The position numbers and the translations under genes were made by a program. Of a stretch of 64,000 bases of DNA, positions 25,301 through 36,007 are shown in pieces. The DNA lies in contig JARHVA010000348.1 in the NCBI GenBank assembly GCA_037957365.1, positions 4,252,501 to 4,316,500 on the forward strand, read 5' to 3'. Origin of the DNA: Torreya grandis (lineage: Eukaryota; Streptophyta; Pinopsida; Cupressales; Taxaceae). Position 1 is the first letter of the stretch. Every line of letters begins with the position of its first letter. The notes under the pieces were generated by a model. The model saw only the letters and a list, made by a program, of their open reading frames with translations. It made no database searches and had not been told where the DNA came from.

Positions 25301-25960
25301 ACCAAACCAACTTGTGCCCAAATTTTGAATGATGCTAATAACTCTAAATTTCTCTCAACTTGAATAAGTGTATTTTTTCAACACCTTTCATAACCTTGTT
25401 TGGTCATGTTAGTTGTAAGGAAGGATTATTGGTAGATTCATCCAAGGTTATTATCATTCTATAATTAGAGGCGAAAAACACACAAAAAAGAGTGTACACA
25501 TTATTGAGACATGTAGGATACTATCACAAGTTTATTTCTAACTATGCAAAGATAATAACACCATTAGAACTGTTATTGTGCAAAGAAGAGGTATTCATTT
25601 AGATGAACATGCAATAGGATGCATCACACACTGAAATAAAAACCTACCAATACATCGACCATGTAATTTTTAGACTAGAATAATTCCTTTCATGTCTATG
25701 TTGAAGCATTAGTGTTAGCCACCGACACTATTTTATCACAACTAAGAGATGGCAAGGTTGACCACCCTATTCACTTTTCAAGCAAGAAGCTCACTCTGAC
25801 TGAGTGGAACTACACCACTACCAAGTATGAAATGTTTATAATGGTGTACACATTATAGAATTTTCACCATACCTTTTGACTTGTATTATTTGTATTTTTC
25901 ATGGATCATGAGCACTAAGCTACCTTGTTAATAATTTGGAACATTTTTAAGTAGATTATC
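25300..25960 (+). pseudogene. RT connection and RNase H of copy B
   Basis: At about 25,740-25,860 the frame is open enough to read QLRDGKVDHPIHFSSKKLTL followed by TEWNYTTTKYEMFIMVYTL, a clear gypsy RNase H segment. The next motif, for the DH.ALSYLxN strand, lies near 25,900-25,940 with small frameshifts. Confidence 0.8.
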
Positions 25961-25999
25961 CTTTTCAAGGAATTTTGATTTTCTATGGTCGTAAAACTT

Positions 26000-27340
26000 G
26001 GAAAGTAGAATTATGGTCTAGAGTATTTATCGTGGATCACTTCAGGTAAAGAAGTTAGGAATATAGATAATGGCATGCCTAATGAAAAATTATACAGGGT
26101 GAAATGCATCAATAAATACCTGTCAAAGAGTATCACCTTTCTCACTTCAAGTGTTTCCCTTAGTGAATGGAATTTGAAAGAAAAGAATAATTGGTAGCTC
26201 ATGTTACTCCTTACCAAATTACTAGTAGGGAATTGTATAAGATGGGTCAAGATGAAGTTATGCACAGATGTGTAATGAAGCATGAGCATGCAAAATTATT
26301 GCACAAAGAAAATGAAAGGATAAATAGTTACCATTATGCGGGTGAAGCCACCACACAAAATAAAAATCTCTGGCATTTCATGGCCAAATTTATTCAAAGA
26401 TGCTAAATAACACTTGCAAAAATGTGATATTTTTCAAAGGGTTTGAAAGCCCAACTTATATAATGTAATGCCCTTGGTTTTTATTGTTACTTAAGAACCA
26501 TTTTAGAAGTGGGAAATTGATTTTTGGGACCTATTTATTTAATTACATGAAGGATTGGTGCACACTACATTATCATGACAATAAATTATCTTACAAGGTG
26601 GTAAAAAAAAATGTGAACATTTTTTTTACTAAATCTACAATATCACACTTCTTTTGGGATATTATTATAAGTTGGTGGGTACCCCCTAAGACTTATAATA
26701 TATTGGGGTACACACTTCCTCAATGAAATGGTGTACATTCTTATTATATAATTCAAAGTTTTGCACCATAATAATACCTTGTATTACCCCTAATAAAATG
26801 TGACTATTGAAGCTTTTAATAAGATCTTTAGCATGACCCTAACCAAAAAATTTGATGTAGGGTGCAAAGATTGGGATGATCATTTATGTGTTATGTTATG
26901 GGCATACAGGACCACCTATAAGCAACTCAACAAGTCCACACCCTTATATCTAGTGTTTGGGAAAGAAGAAATTTTATCAATGGAATGTTTAGTTCCCTCT
27001 CTATGCAATGTGTGTGTTAGATGACTTGATGATGAGGAATCACCTGATGTAAATTTGGAATAGTTTTTGAGGTTATATGAAAAACATGTCGTTATGAGAT
27101 GGATTCAAGATGTAGAGAAGGCCAAGTAGAAGACCTGACATGATAAAGGGTGCCCATGTTTTTCTATTTGATTCCAAGTATGCCAAACATCTAGGAAGGC
27201 TAAAAATACATTGTGTGGGAACCCTTATCATTCATGACATTTTGAAAATGATCACATGCATATTTCACACTTTGGATGGTGAAATTATTCATATACCATT
27301 CCATAAAAGTATGATCAAGACTTATCATATGTAATTTGTA
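26000..27340 (+). pseudogene. Integrase of copy B, broken
   Basis: The zinc finger is open at 26,191-26,406 (YKMGQDEVMHRCV, HEHAKLLHKENER, YHYAGEAT) and the core starts near 26,500 with a KWEIDFWDL-type segment. The later core is open at 26,800-27,024 with TIEAFNKIF, LWAYRTTYKQLNKSTPLYLV and FGKEEI. The C-terminal domain is open at 27,140-27,334 with FLFDSKYAKHLGRLKIH, the usual DSKFxKHPGKLxxHW segment. The parts are in different frames or separated by stops. Confidence 0.85.
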
Positions 27341-28195
27341 ATGAGCCGATTGAGAATAAGGTGTATGACATATTGTATTTTATTTTCATGTTTTGCTTAG
27401 CTATAGTTTTTTCTTGCAAATAAATACCAATTTTTTTTTACCATTAGAATAGTAATAAAGAGCATTACCTTGTAGGACCAGTCAAACAAATCAAACAATC
27501 AGTTTCATTGAAATCCTAATGCCAAATGTCTAAGTGTTTATAGGATAATGTTGTAACGTCATTTCGTATTTTAAATATTGAATTTTTGTTTCACTATTAA
27601 GAGCTATCTAGATTTAAAAGTGTTATTGTGTGCCTCTTTACTCTATGTAGGGCATACTTAAATTGGTTCAACAAGATAACAATAATATGTGAAATAGACC
27701 ATCATGTACATCCATTTAAATGATAACATCCAATGTTCTATTAATATGAAGAATAATTCAAAAATGTTAAAGGCATCAATATCACACACATAAATACAAG
27801 AAAACAATATGATCTTTGCAAAGATAGGTGCATAAATCAGGGTTGAATAGTTACTTCACTAGAAGACCATGCACAAAACTAGCATGAAGTAAAAAGGCTA
27901 AAGGCTCAAACATTTAAGAAAGGAAATATTGGTGGAGATGTGTGCTAAAATGACCAAGTATCCAATACACAAGTTTTTGTAGGGCATGAGGGTGCAAAGG
28001 AAAGGGATCCATGTTGTTCTTAGGAATACATAAAGGGGAAAAGTTCTAGGTCAATCCTAAATGGGGTCACGCAATGGATAACATCACTATGAGTTAAATC
28101 AAAGGTGAAAAAACAACATTAATGACTAGTTAAGTGTACAACATGCACTCTTAGGGTAACTCAAATGTTGATGGGCACTATAAATTGTCCTCCAT

Positions 28196-28337
28196 AGGTT
28201 TTTCATTACTCATTTCTATCAAAGAGATTTTTTAGAGCCAAGAAGTGTAAAATGAGAAAAAAGAGAATAGGTTTTTCATTACTCATTTCTATCAAAGAGA
28301 TTTAGAGCCAAGAAGTGTAAAATGAGAAAAAAGAGGA
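28196..28337. repeat. 73-bp tandem duplication
   Basis: AGGTTTTTCATTACTCATTT begins each unit and both units end with AATGAGAAAAAAGAG. Copy A has a single unit at the matching site (about 16,017). Confidence 0.85.
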
Positions 28338-28451
28338 GGGGCAAGTAAATTTGTAAAATGTTAGTGGAATTTAAGTGAGGATTGAATTCAATATTTTAGG
28401 AGATTATAAACTTTTTGTAAGTAAGATTCAAGCGTAAGAGCCACACTAAAG

Positions 28452-28525
28452 GTGATATTATAGCTTAGGGCAACCTCCATTAAGGCTTGTGATATTATAG
28501 CTTAGGGAAACCACCATTAAGGCAT
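28452..28525. repeat. 37-bp tandem duplication
   Basis: Two units beginning GTGATATTATAGCTTAGGG, differing at a few bases. Confidence 0.85.
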
Positions 28526-28859
28526 CATGGAGCTTAGAGTCAAAGACAATATTAGGGGTTATAGAAGAGTCAAAATTCATAGGGCATGTGAGAGTGACTA
28601 TGGTTTCAAGCAATAATAAATACATGGGATTCATGGAACTAAAGGGTGGTAACTTAGTTATTATTAAGGAGGAAATAAAAAAAAATTAAGATAAAAAAAT
28701 AAGAGACACAAGCATAGTTTATACAAATGCAATATCTTAATTACTATTTGTGAGGAGATGATTAGTTGTCTAAGGTGAGAGAATGCATAGTAGAAGATTA
28801 CAACCACTAAGTGGGGAAGAATGAAATAGATTTGATGAACAACTACATAGTGTAAAGCA

Positions 28860-29197
28860 TAATAGTTGGCACAGATGGCATGATGATAACAGATGCATGT
28901 GTGAAATTCATGTTGGAGAATATTTGTGTGTAGCAAATATTTGAGATGACCTATTTTGGCCAGCCATATAGGTTAGTGATATTACCCCTCTTGCACATCC
29001 ATGAAAACAAGTTTTACTTTTTAGGGAACTATATTAATATATCATCCAAGTGCATAAGTAGATATACTAGTTTGCCTTGCTTAGATGAAGATAAGAAGGT
29101 CATGTTGTCCAAAAAATATATAAATAATAGAAAAATATTGAAGTATACCTTCTCCATTGAGAACTTGAGCAATTGGGCTAGTAGGGTAACAATGTGA
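28860..29197 (+). pseudogene. Fragment of an unassigned ORF in copy B
   Basis: The frame reads GTDGMMITDACVKFMLENI-like residues from about 28,870 and is then open at 28,946-29,197: TYFGQPYRLVILPLLHIHEN followed by KFYFLGNYINISSKCISRY. The same reading is found in unit 2 of the tandem duplication (about 29,470-29,650) and in decayed form in copy A. Conservation across three copies suggests a real ancestral coding segment downstream of integrase. I do not recognise the family. Confidence 0.45.
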
Positions 29198-29689
29198 CTT
29201 CTAAAAACTAAGTTGTGTGGAACTGGCCATTGGGATAGTATAAACAAACTATGTGTGTGTGTCTATGTATCACACTACACAGGTGTAGAAAACATATAGT
29301 TCACTATTTTCAAGTATATTAGTGATGCAATTATTAAAGGCACAAAACAAGCCCATAGAGATATGGACACATTTAGATAGGAGAACAACTACATAGTGTA
29401 AATCATAATAGTTAGCACAGATGGCATGTGTAAAATTCAAGTTGGAGAATATTTATGTGTTATAAATATTTGAGCTAACCTATTTTGGCCATCCAGATAG
29501 GTTAGTGATATTCCCCCTCTTGCACATCCATGAAAACAAGTTTTACTTTTTAGGGCACTATATTAATATATCATCCAAGTGCATAAGTAGATATACTAGT
29601 TTGCCTTGCTCAGATGAAGATAAGGTCATGTTGTCCAAAAAATATATAAATAATAGAATTTTTTTGAAGTATACTTGAGTGTGTAAATA

Positions 29690-29767
29690 CACACACACAA
29701 ATGTGTGTGTGTGTGTGTGTATTTATATGTATGTATGTATGTATGTACACACATACACACACATACA

Positions 29768-29820
<53 letters not shown>
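29690..29820. repeat. Compound TG/AC microsatellite
   Basis: Runs in order: AC at about 29,689-29,698, TG at 29,702-29,720, a TATG/GTAT tract at 29,727-29,746, AC-rich at 29,747-29,764 and TG at 29,772-29,820. The AC and TG blocks are complementary, so hairpins are possible. Apparent long frames here are repeat artefacts. Confidence 0.95.
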
Positions 29821-29822
<2 letters not shown>

Positions 29823-29936
29823 CACATTGCACAGGCATATAAAACATACAATTCACTATTTACAAGTATATTAGTGATGTAATTATTGAAGGCACAAAAC
29901 AATCCCATAAAGATATGGACACATTTATATGGGATA

Positions 29937-32900
29937 AATTTTGAACTTATTAGTGTTATACAAGATTGGCATACCAGATGGCTATGGTGAGAATATTTGG
30001 TTCCATCATGTATGGCAAAAATCTCCTGCTAAAAGACATAACAATCCTCTTTGTGTTGTGCCTATAGAAATTCCTACAAGATTAAAATGGAATGGTGGTG
30101 TGACAAGATGAGTATAACATTTGGGGATGAGTGGTGCATACCAAGGACACTACCTAAAGTATATAATGACTATGTAGAGTTTGTCATAAGGAGGCACTAT
30201 TTACTTGCAAAGATCTAAGTAGATAGTAAAAAAAAGTTAGGATGACTTAAAATTCCATATGCCTTTTTAGCATATTATTTTTAAAACACAAAAAAGAGGG
30301 TGTATAATGCACAACCAAATAAGGTGAAAATGCACATATCAACGAGGATATCTTACTTCTAAAGGCACTGTTGAAGTATCTATGGTGATCAGATTTTAAT
30401 GATGGGAGTGAGTCAAATGATGACTCAAACATTTGAAATAATGGGCCAATACTTATGTAATACCTCATATGAGCTCAAGTTGTTGAAAATAAAAGTACAC
30501 ACCAAGATGAGCTAAATCTAGAGTTGGAACCGGAACAAATGGTTGCTAAAAGGAACCCTTGATTCGACCCATTAGTAAACAAAGGGGATAAACATGGAAA
30601 TTCCCACAAGTGCCAAGAAAAAAAGACTATACAAACTAGCCATTCATATAACAAAGCCTCATTTAGTATAATGACTAAGAAATCATAAGGCAAGAAACAC
30701 ATTATGTAGAATGAGTTTGAAACCGAAGACTTGGAGTGCACCACATCAAATTAGGATGATGTGCCACTTTATAAGAAATGATGGGCCATGTTGTAATTTG
30801 ATTATCAATGAAAGAATCATATCCTATGATCCACACCCACACCACCTCCATCTCCATCTCATCAACCCACACCACCTTAACAACCCATATTGCCTCCATA
30901 TCCACCTCACCAATGCACACCATCTCCCACAAGGTAGTCCATTACATTATAGTAGTACACACCTCCATCACCTCAACAACTTATCAATCCAAAAATGGAA
31001 GTTAAAAAGGTAAAGTATAACACTACGACCTCTCCAAAGATAGATGACCTAAATGTAGGAGTGCCCAAGATGAAATATTCAACAAGAAACCCTTTGGATG
31101 ACATCCCATACAACTATGTGGAATAATCTGACTATAAGAGATTCACTTAAAATATTGTATTAGGATATGACATAATGGGTATTGACACAGACACACAACA
31201 ACATGATGATACCTTGAACACCAAAGAAGTAAAAGTTCTACATAAGGATTTAGGATTGGATGGGCTAAATGATGTATGCCCAAAATATGTAGAAGAAGAA
31301 GATGGTGGAAAAGAAGAGATTGATGTAGGTAATGAAGAAGAGAAGGAGGGTGGAGGATGAAGAGATAAATAAAATATTAAAATAGAAGTGGGGAAAGATA
31401 AGTCAGATGATGAAAAGGATAAAGATGAAGGAGTAAAGGAATTAAGAGAAGAAGAAACACATGGAGAAAAGGGCCCTAAAGTCCATGTAATTGACACATT
31501 TGATGAGGAAGATCCCAATGATAGTGCTAAAATATCATTCAAATCACACGCATACTGAACCTTTGATTTAGGGAAATATAAGTTAATGAAGGAAGATGTT
31601 GTGGAATAAGAGGAACTAATAACAAGGGAAAGATTATAGGAAATTATAGTCTAAGAACATTTATTATTTTAAAAGAACTTACGAAAAGAGAGTGGCTAAA
31701 TATGGGTGTGTAAGAAAATTCCCTTTATTTTAGACAAGTGTGTATGAGCCAATGTTCAAACCACTAATAAGTAGTATACACAAGGAAGAGTTTAAAATTA
31801 TGTATGTTGAATAAAGTGTTCACATTGACCCTACTAAGTTGACTAAAGTATAGTCTAGGTGTATACTAGTCAATATGGATACCAAAGTCTCCCACAATGA
31901 CTTTTTTAATAGCATAATTATTAGGAGACACAAGGAGTTGAAAAAATCTAATAATAAACATGTGTAAGCTAAACAAAAATTAGAATTATGGAGCAAAAAT
32001 TTTCAAGGCTTGGACAACACATTCTTAAAGGGGAGCCTAACCTAATGGATGGGTTTATCCAAGAAGGGGTCAAGGATGTTGAATGATTTATTTTTATGGT
32101 TGATAAGCTCCTGAATAAAAGTGGGAAAAACCCTAACACCAAAGAAGAAGCACAAAATAAATTAGAAAAAAGGCACAAATAGAATTCAATGAACACCTGC
32201 AAGGTTATGAGAATTTATTAAACAATATCCAACAGAAGGCATAAGATGTTGAAAAGGTGTTATTGAATTTTGTGCACCAAATAAAAATAATCAATACATG
32301 GGTGCTCAATGATCAAGAGAAGAAAAAGGAATTACAGACGTAAGTTTACCAGATAAAAGGTAGGTCCAAGAGGACTTCAAATTTCTTCCACATAAATCCT
32401 TAGATGAGGAAAACACAATAAAATAAATATTAGGGGGGTCGATACAAAAGTAGTGGTAGCTAAGTTGAATGCCAAAAAACTCCAAGATCAACCCATACTA
32501 CTCAAGAGTTTATTAGTAGTGATGATCAAAAGAGCTGAAGTGTACAAGTTGTGCTCTCTAGGTGGGGAATGTTTTAGGAAAAGGTTCACAGGTATGGACC
32601 TAAGTTTTTGGTAGATTAGGTAATAGTGGAAGAGTTTCCCAAGGATGGGAAACCATATCAATATGGGTGATTTTGGTCACCAAATTTGGTAAAGTATAGA
32701 GGTGTGCACTATTATATGATAAGATTAGATAATTCAAAGGTTGTAGGCATTTTGAAGACTAGTTACATGAATGAAAGGGGTAGGCATAATAGGCATCACA
32801 AATAAATCCCTAATTTTGATAAAGTATATTTGATCATAGATAAGTGTAAGTAACATGTGTGGATGAGGTCACACAAATGTGTTAAAGATTTGGGAGCACT

Positions 32901-33147
32901 TAGAATGGAATATTGACAAGATCATAGAATGTGAAAATGGTGGCATATTGGTTAGCACATAAAAAATAGCTCCATAATTAGGGAGGAGGTTGCATAAACC
33001 ACATAACATAAAAAGAGGAGCACTAGACCAAGCTAGTGAAGGGATACTACCGAGACAAACATTAAGACAAACCATTGAAATAAAATTTGAGAAGATTTAA
33101 CATAGCATGGTGAAGATGTAAGAGATTATTTAGTTAATAACATTGAT
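29937..33147 (+). pseudogene. Unassigned long ORF remnant between pol and 3' LTR of copy B
   Basis: Stop-interrupted coding-like sequence on the plus strand. Recognisable features: MEWWCDKMSITFGDEWCIPR near 30,085-30,150; a repetitive Pro/His/Leu-coding tract at 30,825-30,935 (CCACACCACCTCCA-type repeats); an acidic, Lys/Glu-rich segment at 31,175-31,545 (YVEEEDGGKEEIDVGNEEE, then DDEKDKDEG); and a Lys-rich segment with coiled-coil character at 31,970-32,340. No domain could be named. An extra ORF after pol is known in several plant Ty3/gypsy lineages, so this may be such an ORF, or captured sequence. Copy A has lost the region. Confidence 0.45.
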
Positions 33148-33817
33148 TGTAAAACAATCAAACATTATTATTTATATAAATTGGATGCACATCCTTTGGG
33201 GCACATATTAAATAATTTTAAGTGGTGCTCAAATCCTATAAATTCCCACATTGCCTCATTAGTTGTGATATTGATATATATATATAAGTTTTTTTGTCAT
33301 GTTTTTAGTTTGATGAGCCACCGTGACTCAGAGCACTAGTGTTATTTTTTATGATATAATGTTGAACATTTGAGCTATATTGTGGAGACAAATTTGTTGT
33401 ACATGTAAATTTTTAAGTCTTAAATGAAGAAATGTTAAGCTTTGTTTATGGAAATCATTGTGTCCATGGTTCATTCGTAATAATGGTGTTTGTGTTAGCT
33501 TAGTTCTAGTTAAGAATGATATTTGTTAAGATAATTACAATGTACTTGCGTCAATTTGATTTTGGTTATAATTTTTTTTGGGATAACGTTATATTAATTT
33601 ATGTTATAACCAACCAAGTATAGTTTGTGCTTTATTATAAAAATAATTAAAGTTAACTAATGATACTTTTGCACTACAGACCCAAATGTGACTTGGTACT
33701 CTCCCTGCACCTTGGGTGAGTGCAAAAGTCATTTGTGTGATATGTCAATGTGGTGACTATTAAGTGTTGGGAATGCACATGATATATAACTTATGGTGTG
33801 TGCAAAAACACCCAACA
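33148..33817 (+). repeat. 3' LTR of copy B
   Basis: 670 bp from TGTAAAAC to CCCAACA, aligned with 16,824-20,106 after removal of the nested element. A TATA-like run (GATATATATATATAAG) is at about 33,271-33,287. The next bases, GTCAT, would be the target duplication, but no partner could be placed because the left end of the tandem array is degraded. It abuts a truncated protease reading on the minus strand. Confidence 0.8.
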
Positions 33818-34240
33818 GTCATAAACATTTAATGACAAGGCAAACATATCGAATTTGAGATCGTTATCACCCATGGAAACTTTAACATTTCAACAAATTC
33901 CTTTGTAAGCTAATGTTCCTCTATTAGCTACCATCACCTCAAAACTTTGCATGGATACACATAACAAGTTGTTTACATGGTCATGCCATGGTCAATGAAG
34001 TCATGAGTTATTCTAGAGTTAATAAGTATAGTTAGATGATACCCCTTGAAGCACCCAAATACCTTCATAGTTTGAAGAGTTATGATTCCTACTAAAGCAT
34101 GCAATGAAATTTAGAGGGAAGGGTCCATAGTTAGACTATTCTCTTTTATTTGTTACTCATTTGAGCCATACTTGTAGTCACCCAATATGTCAATAATATA
34201 AGGTGGCTCAACATCTAGGAGATATAGCTTGGGTAATATT
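33818..34240 (-). pseudogene. Protease N-terminal part of a chromovirus-like Ty3 element, cut by the LTR
   Basis: Minus-strand reading from about 34,030: LINSRITHDFIDHGMTM, which fits the LIDSGSTHNFI active-site segment of chromovirus-type proteases with Asp-Ser-Gly changed to Asn-Ser-Arg. Further on (33,850-33,940) MVANRGTLAYKGIC and VKVSMGDNDLKFDMFALSL match the next strands. The reading stops at 33,817, where the LTR of copy B begins, so the element was interrupted by that insertion. The remainder of pol was not found on the far side. Confidence 0.75.
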
Positions 34241-34900
34241 TGTCATCATAATTATAGCATAGTTCTTTTACTCAACAAGTGGTCATCTCCTCATGCATCA
34301 ACACTTGGTTTGAGGTTCTTGATTGCCCTGATTGGGAAAGGGTTAATTTTTTTATGGGTTTCATATTACTAGTGGCTTGTAGGGATAGTGTTGTGTTGCA
34401 TGTTTTTCATGGGATAATTTAGATAAATTCATTGCTTCCATTAAATTGGTAGGTTTGATCATCTTGACCTCTACACAAATGTTGTATTTCAATCTAATGA
34501 TGAATCAACTTTTGAAAATATCCTCATTTAGGCCCTTTGTTTGATTGGATAGTTTTTCAAACTAAGCCTAGTAATTAGGGATTGATAAAGTTTGTCATGA
34601 TTTAGTTAGTGTTATATTTATGTCCTTATATGTATCAAGGCCAAATCGAGTTAGTGGGTTCTTCTTGAACTCATCCTATTTGAGAGTTGCATATGTCTTT
34701 TCTAACCACTTTTACAATTATATAGCTTCATGTTTTAAGTTGAAAAAATATATCACTAGTTTTTTATCTATGGGAGTTTGATGGAGAGAAAAATATTGAT
34801 TTGCCATATATAACTAGCTAGTAAGGTCATTATCGATGAGTTTTGGAAAATCTAGCCATGGTGTATGGTGTTAGAACCCAAAATATAGTGGATTATTGTG
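34240..34900 (-). pseudogene. Gag of the chromovirus-like element
   Basis: From about 34,858 leftwards the minus strand reads PWLDFPKLIDND, LYMANQYFSLHQTPIDKKL and KHEAI.L.KWLEKTY, a clear retrotransposon gag domain of chromovirus type. It continues with LTRFGLDTYKDIN, FEKLSNQTKGLNED and a MEAMNLSKL segment near 34,430-34,620. A degraded zinc knuckle (CYNYDDKYYPSY, where CYNCDxKYxPGHxC is expected) lies near 34,225-34,262. Only a few stops interrupt the frame. Confidence 0.8.
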
Positions 34901-36007
34901 AGAGTGTTACCTATTGTTATAACTATGGCCACTATTTTTTATTATGGTATTACACTTAGCATTTAATATGTTGTATAAGGCATCAATGAGATCTAGCTTG
35001 GCAGTTTGGAAAAATATTGGATTATATTGGACTGTGTTATTTGGTTTGTTATGATTTCCTCATCTAACTTCTCCCAAAAAAGATATTGATAGCATTGAAC
35101 CATCATTGTGGTTGCTTAGTTTTTTTTTCTTTCTATAAAAATTATACCAAAATTATCAACACAAAGATAAAATCAGTTTGCGCTGATAACTGATTTCTAA
35201 GACTTTTTTTTGCTTTGCTACTGACTAATTATTGCACTATGTCCAAATAACCATCTTAGAATATTATGACTCTTTTGGATTTTATAGTCATTATGTTTTT
35301 TAGGATATAGACTATTTTTACCCATGTTTTAGTTTTGATGGTACAATGTGTTTTAAAAAAAATAGCTTTAGATATGTGACTCTAATAATGTCAATAATAT
35401 CACAGGGAAGGTTATTATTGGGTTTGCCTGGTATGTAATCTCACAAATATACAAATATTGTTCATAAATAACATTAGCCCAATATTTCAAAGCTTTAATT
35501 ATAGAGGATTGAACTATCTTGTCACCCATTATCCCATCTCCAAGATATGCCACAATTAATTTCCTAGGGCTAACCACTTATTGGTGCATCATAGATTACA
35601 ATAAGCTGAAAGTTTCATATGGACAAAATTAAAACCTAGGCACTTCATATATATCTGAAGGCACGTGAAAACTACAATCCATATGCAATGTTATCTAAGG
35701 CTGGGTATTGGGGGAACACCCCTCACTTCACCGATAATAATGAGTCAGCTTAACAAAAAATGACAATTTTATGTTAGTTTTAGAAAAGTCAAAACTTAAT
35801 TTATAACCTAAAAATAAACAAAAATGACTTATGAGAAAAAATGGTAGTTGTGAGGTAAAAAAATTAGTTTCACCACTTTTTTTTGCCTCTTTTTTATCAC
35901 CAAGATCCCTGTTGGGCAAGGTGAGAGCATGGGTGGAAAATTAAAAAAAACCCTAAATTATTATCATTACTACATAACATGGACTTGGAAAGATATTTGA
36001 TACTATT
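34900..36007 (-). other. Leader region of the chromovirus-like element, no gene
   Basis: Between the gag start and the candidate 5' LTR. Short frames at 35,368-35,577 and 35,728-35,919 have no recognised domain. A very weak initiator-Met PBS-like sequence (minus strand TAGTATCAAATA, where TGGTATCAGAGC is expected) is at about 35,995-36,006. Confidence 0.4.

Larger units (their letters stand above)
27340..28836 (+). other. Region after pol in copy B, with short tandem duplications
   Basis: No gene recognised. It aligns with copy A 15,152-16,640. Two local tandem duplications not present in A occur here: a 73-bp unit (28,196-28,268 and 28,269-28,337) and a 37-bp unit (28,452-28,488 and 28,489-28,525). 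A basic ORF start (MRKKRRG) lies inside the second 73-bp unit near 28,322. Confidence 0.55.
28837..29936 (+). repeat. Tandem duplication of about 546 bp, second unit with TG expansion
   Basis: Unit 1 is 28,837-29,382 and unit 2 is 29,383-29,936. Both run from GAACAACTACATAGTGTAAA to AAGATATGGACACATTTA. Both contain a shared open stretch (LLHIHENKFYFLG). Where unit 1 has a short TGTGTGTGTC, unit 2 has a complex TG/TATG/AC/TG tract of about 120 bp. Copy A has only one, shortened version at about 16,600-16,819. Confidence 0.85.
20107..33147 (+). mobile_element. Internal region of Ty3/gypsy copy B
   Basis: Lies between two copies of the same LTR and reads in plus-strand order: PBS, gag, protease, RT, RNase H, integrase, then an unusually long unassigned stretch of about 5.8 kb before the 3' LTR. 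All genes are broken. It is the more complete of the two tandem copies and was used to interpret copy A. Confidence 0.8.

Noticed and set aside
29610..29882. Frames of repeated Thr-His or Val-Cys residues on both strands
   Set aside because: Direct translation of the TG/AC microsatellite.
30711..31013. His/Leu-rich 100-codon plus-strand frame
   Set aside because: Comes from CCACACCACCTCCA-type repeats; kept only as part of the unassigned region, not as a separate gene.
31147..31542. 131-codon Ser-rich minus-strand frame
   Set aside because: It is the complement of the acidic Lys/Glu-rich plus-strand segment of copy B, which fits the element's direction.
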